This document shows positions 13,570-14,156 of a stretch of DNA of 14,156 nucleotides, in pieces. The DNA is taken from assembly GCF_946220915.1 (NCBI RefSeq), contig NZ_CAMIHH010000086.1:1-14156 (forward strand), in the 5' to 3' direction. The notes under the pieces were generated by a model. The model did not search any database and had not been told where the DNA came from. It saw nothing but the letters and a program-made list of their open reading frames with translations. Made by a program: the position numbers and the translations under genes. Each line of letters starts with the position of its first letter. The stretch's first letter is position 1. The DNA is from an uncultured Flavobacterium sp. (GTDB lineage Bacteria > Bacteroidota > Bacteroidia > Flavobacteriales > Flavobacteriaceae).

Positions 13570-14061
13570 TTAGGGGGCTGATTCTTCGGGCTTATCGCTG
13601 CCCGTTATCTGGCCTTCTTCTATTTTGGCACCTGCATATAATACCTGCGCCCCTTTTTGGAGCTTATAGCCGTCCTGCTGATGGAGTTTCCAGCCACTGC
13701 CACCATAACCGCCATTTTGGCCTTCCTTGTCCAGTATTACAGACTTTTGCTCATCGGGCAGGAATAGCTCTGCCCTGTCCCCATCTTCTTCAAATATCAC
13801 AAATGCACTCTTATCAATGCTTTCGCCTTCTAGTTGTGTAATAGAGTTCAGCCTGTAGCCTTCCTCAAACGGCCTTATGCATTCTTTCCTGAGGATGCAC
13901 CATTTATAACCTGCCGATGTAACGCACCCATTTTCATCTTTATCCGTACCCAGCACCACTTTGTTAGTTGTTGCCTCTACCTTGTCATCGCTTCGGTCCT
14001 TCATCATAAAATCACAGGAAAGCAGGAAACATGGCAGGAAAAGTAAAAGCAATTTTTTCAT
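13570..14061 (-). CDS. Lipoprotein with Cys-rich CVTSAGYKWC motif
   Basis: The product has 163 residues with a lipoprotein signal: MKKLLLLFLPCFLLSC, where Cys16 is the likely lipidated residue, followed by a short polar linker (MKDRSDDKVEAT). The distinctive feature is NGCVTSAGYKWCILRKECIRPFEEGYRL (44-71): three Cys near one another plus the W-x-x-L-x-x-x-C-I-R pattern, which I recall from conserved Bacteroidetes lipoproteins but cannot name. The remainder is beta-rich with a Gly-rich loop (GGYGGSGW) and ends in an acidic tail. It is expected to sit in the periplasm, anchored to a membrane. It is a single gene, convergent with the hydrolase operon. A TATTTTAG near-match to a -7 box lies upstream, but I would not call it a promoter on that alone. 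Confidence 0.85.
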   Translation of the reverse strand: MKKLLLLFLPCFLLSCDFMMKDRSDDKVEATTNKVVLGTDKDENGCVTSAGYKWCILRKECIRPFEEGYRLNSITQLEGESIDKSAFVIFEEDGDRAELFLPDEQKSVILDKEGQNGGYGGSGWKLHQQDGYKLQKGAQVLYAGAKIEEGQITGSDKPEESAP

Positions 14062-14156
14062 CGCATATATAATAAGGAATGCTAAAATACGAAAATAAAT
14101 ACTACAATAACCAATTCAGGAGGTTATTCCGCCTTTCAAATTGCATCCTCCGTACC

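Noticed and set aside
14119..14153. GGAGG ... CCTCC complementary segments near the right edge
   Set aside because: The arms are five bases with a long loop, and the window ends before the context can be judged.

Overview
The window looks like a chromosomal segment of a member of the Flavobacteriaceae, probably Flavobacterium or a close relative. The evidence is the character of UvrB and the other proteins, several promoters of the Bacteroidetes type (-7 box TAnnTTTG, -33 TTTG/TTG), lipoprotein and small membrane genes typical of the group, and short intergenic spacers. No rRNA, tRNA, insertion sequence, integrase, CRISPR array or phage gene was found.

Left part (1-3060). The 3' end of an unrecognised AT-rich gene enters from the left edge. 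It is followed by about 490 bases with no convincing intact gene; these hold a possibly frameshifted small membrane ORF on the minus strand. Next are a small NTF2/SnoaL-fold protein and uvrB, the damage-recognition helicase of nucleotide excision repair.

Middle part (3061-7601). Directly after uvrB is a 35-bp tandem heptamer repeat, then a HepT-MntA (HEPN/nucleotidyltransferase, type VII) toxin-antitoxin pair with overlapping frames. Four small minus-strand genes of unknown function follow: a two-helix membrane protein, a two-gene cytosolic pair, and an 84-aa protein with a clear intrinsic terminator. A DEAD-box-type RNA helicase with a DEFD motif II lies on the plus strand and converges on a three-helix membrane protein.

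Right part (7610-14061). An exported seven-bladed lactonase-family protein and the membrane protein downstream of it form a minus-strand operon. Divergent from it is a tightly packed plus-strand operon: a BatA-like/vWA membrane protein, a dihydroorotase homologue that has lost nearly all metal ligands, a small lipoprotein, a DUF4870/Tic20-like membrane protein, and a phospholipase/carboxylesterase-type hydrolase. These five genes overlap by a few bases or are separated by at most 2 bases, so they are probably translated together. A convergent lipoprotein with a Cys-rich motif closes the window.

Most genes are ordinary chromosomal genes. The points most worth a second look are the metal-site-less dihydroorotase fixed in an envelope-type operon, the toxin-antitoxin pair next to the heptamer repeat, the DEFD helicase, and the decayed region at the left edge. 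I see no strong evidence for a wholly new multi-gene system.
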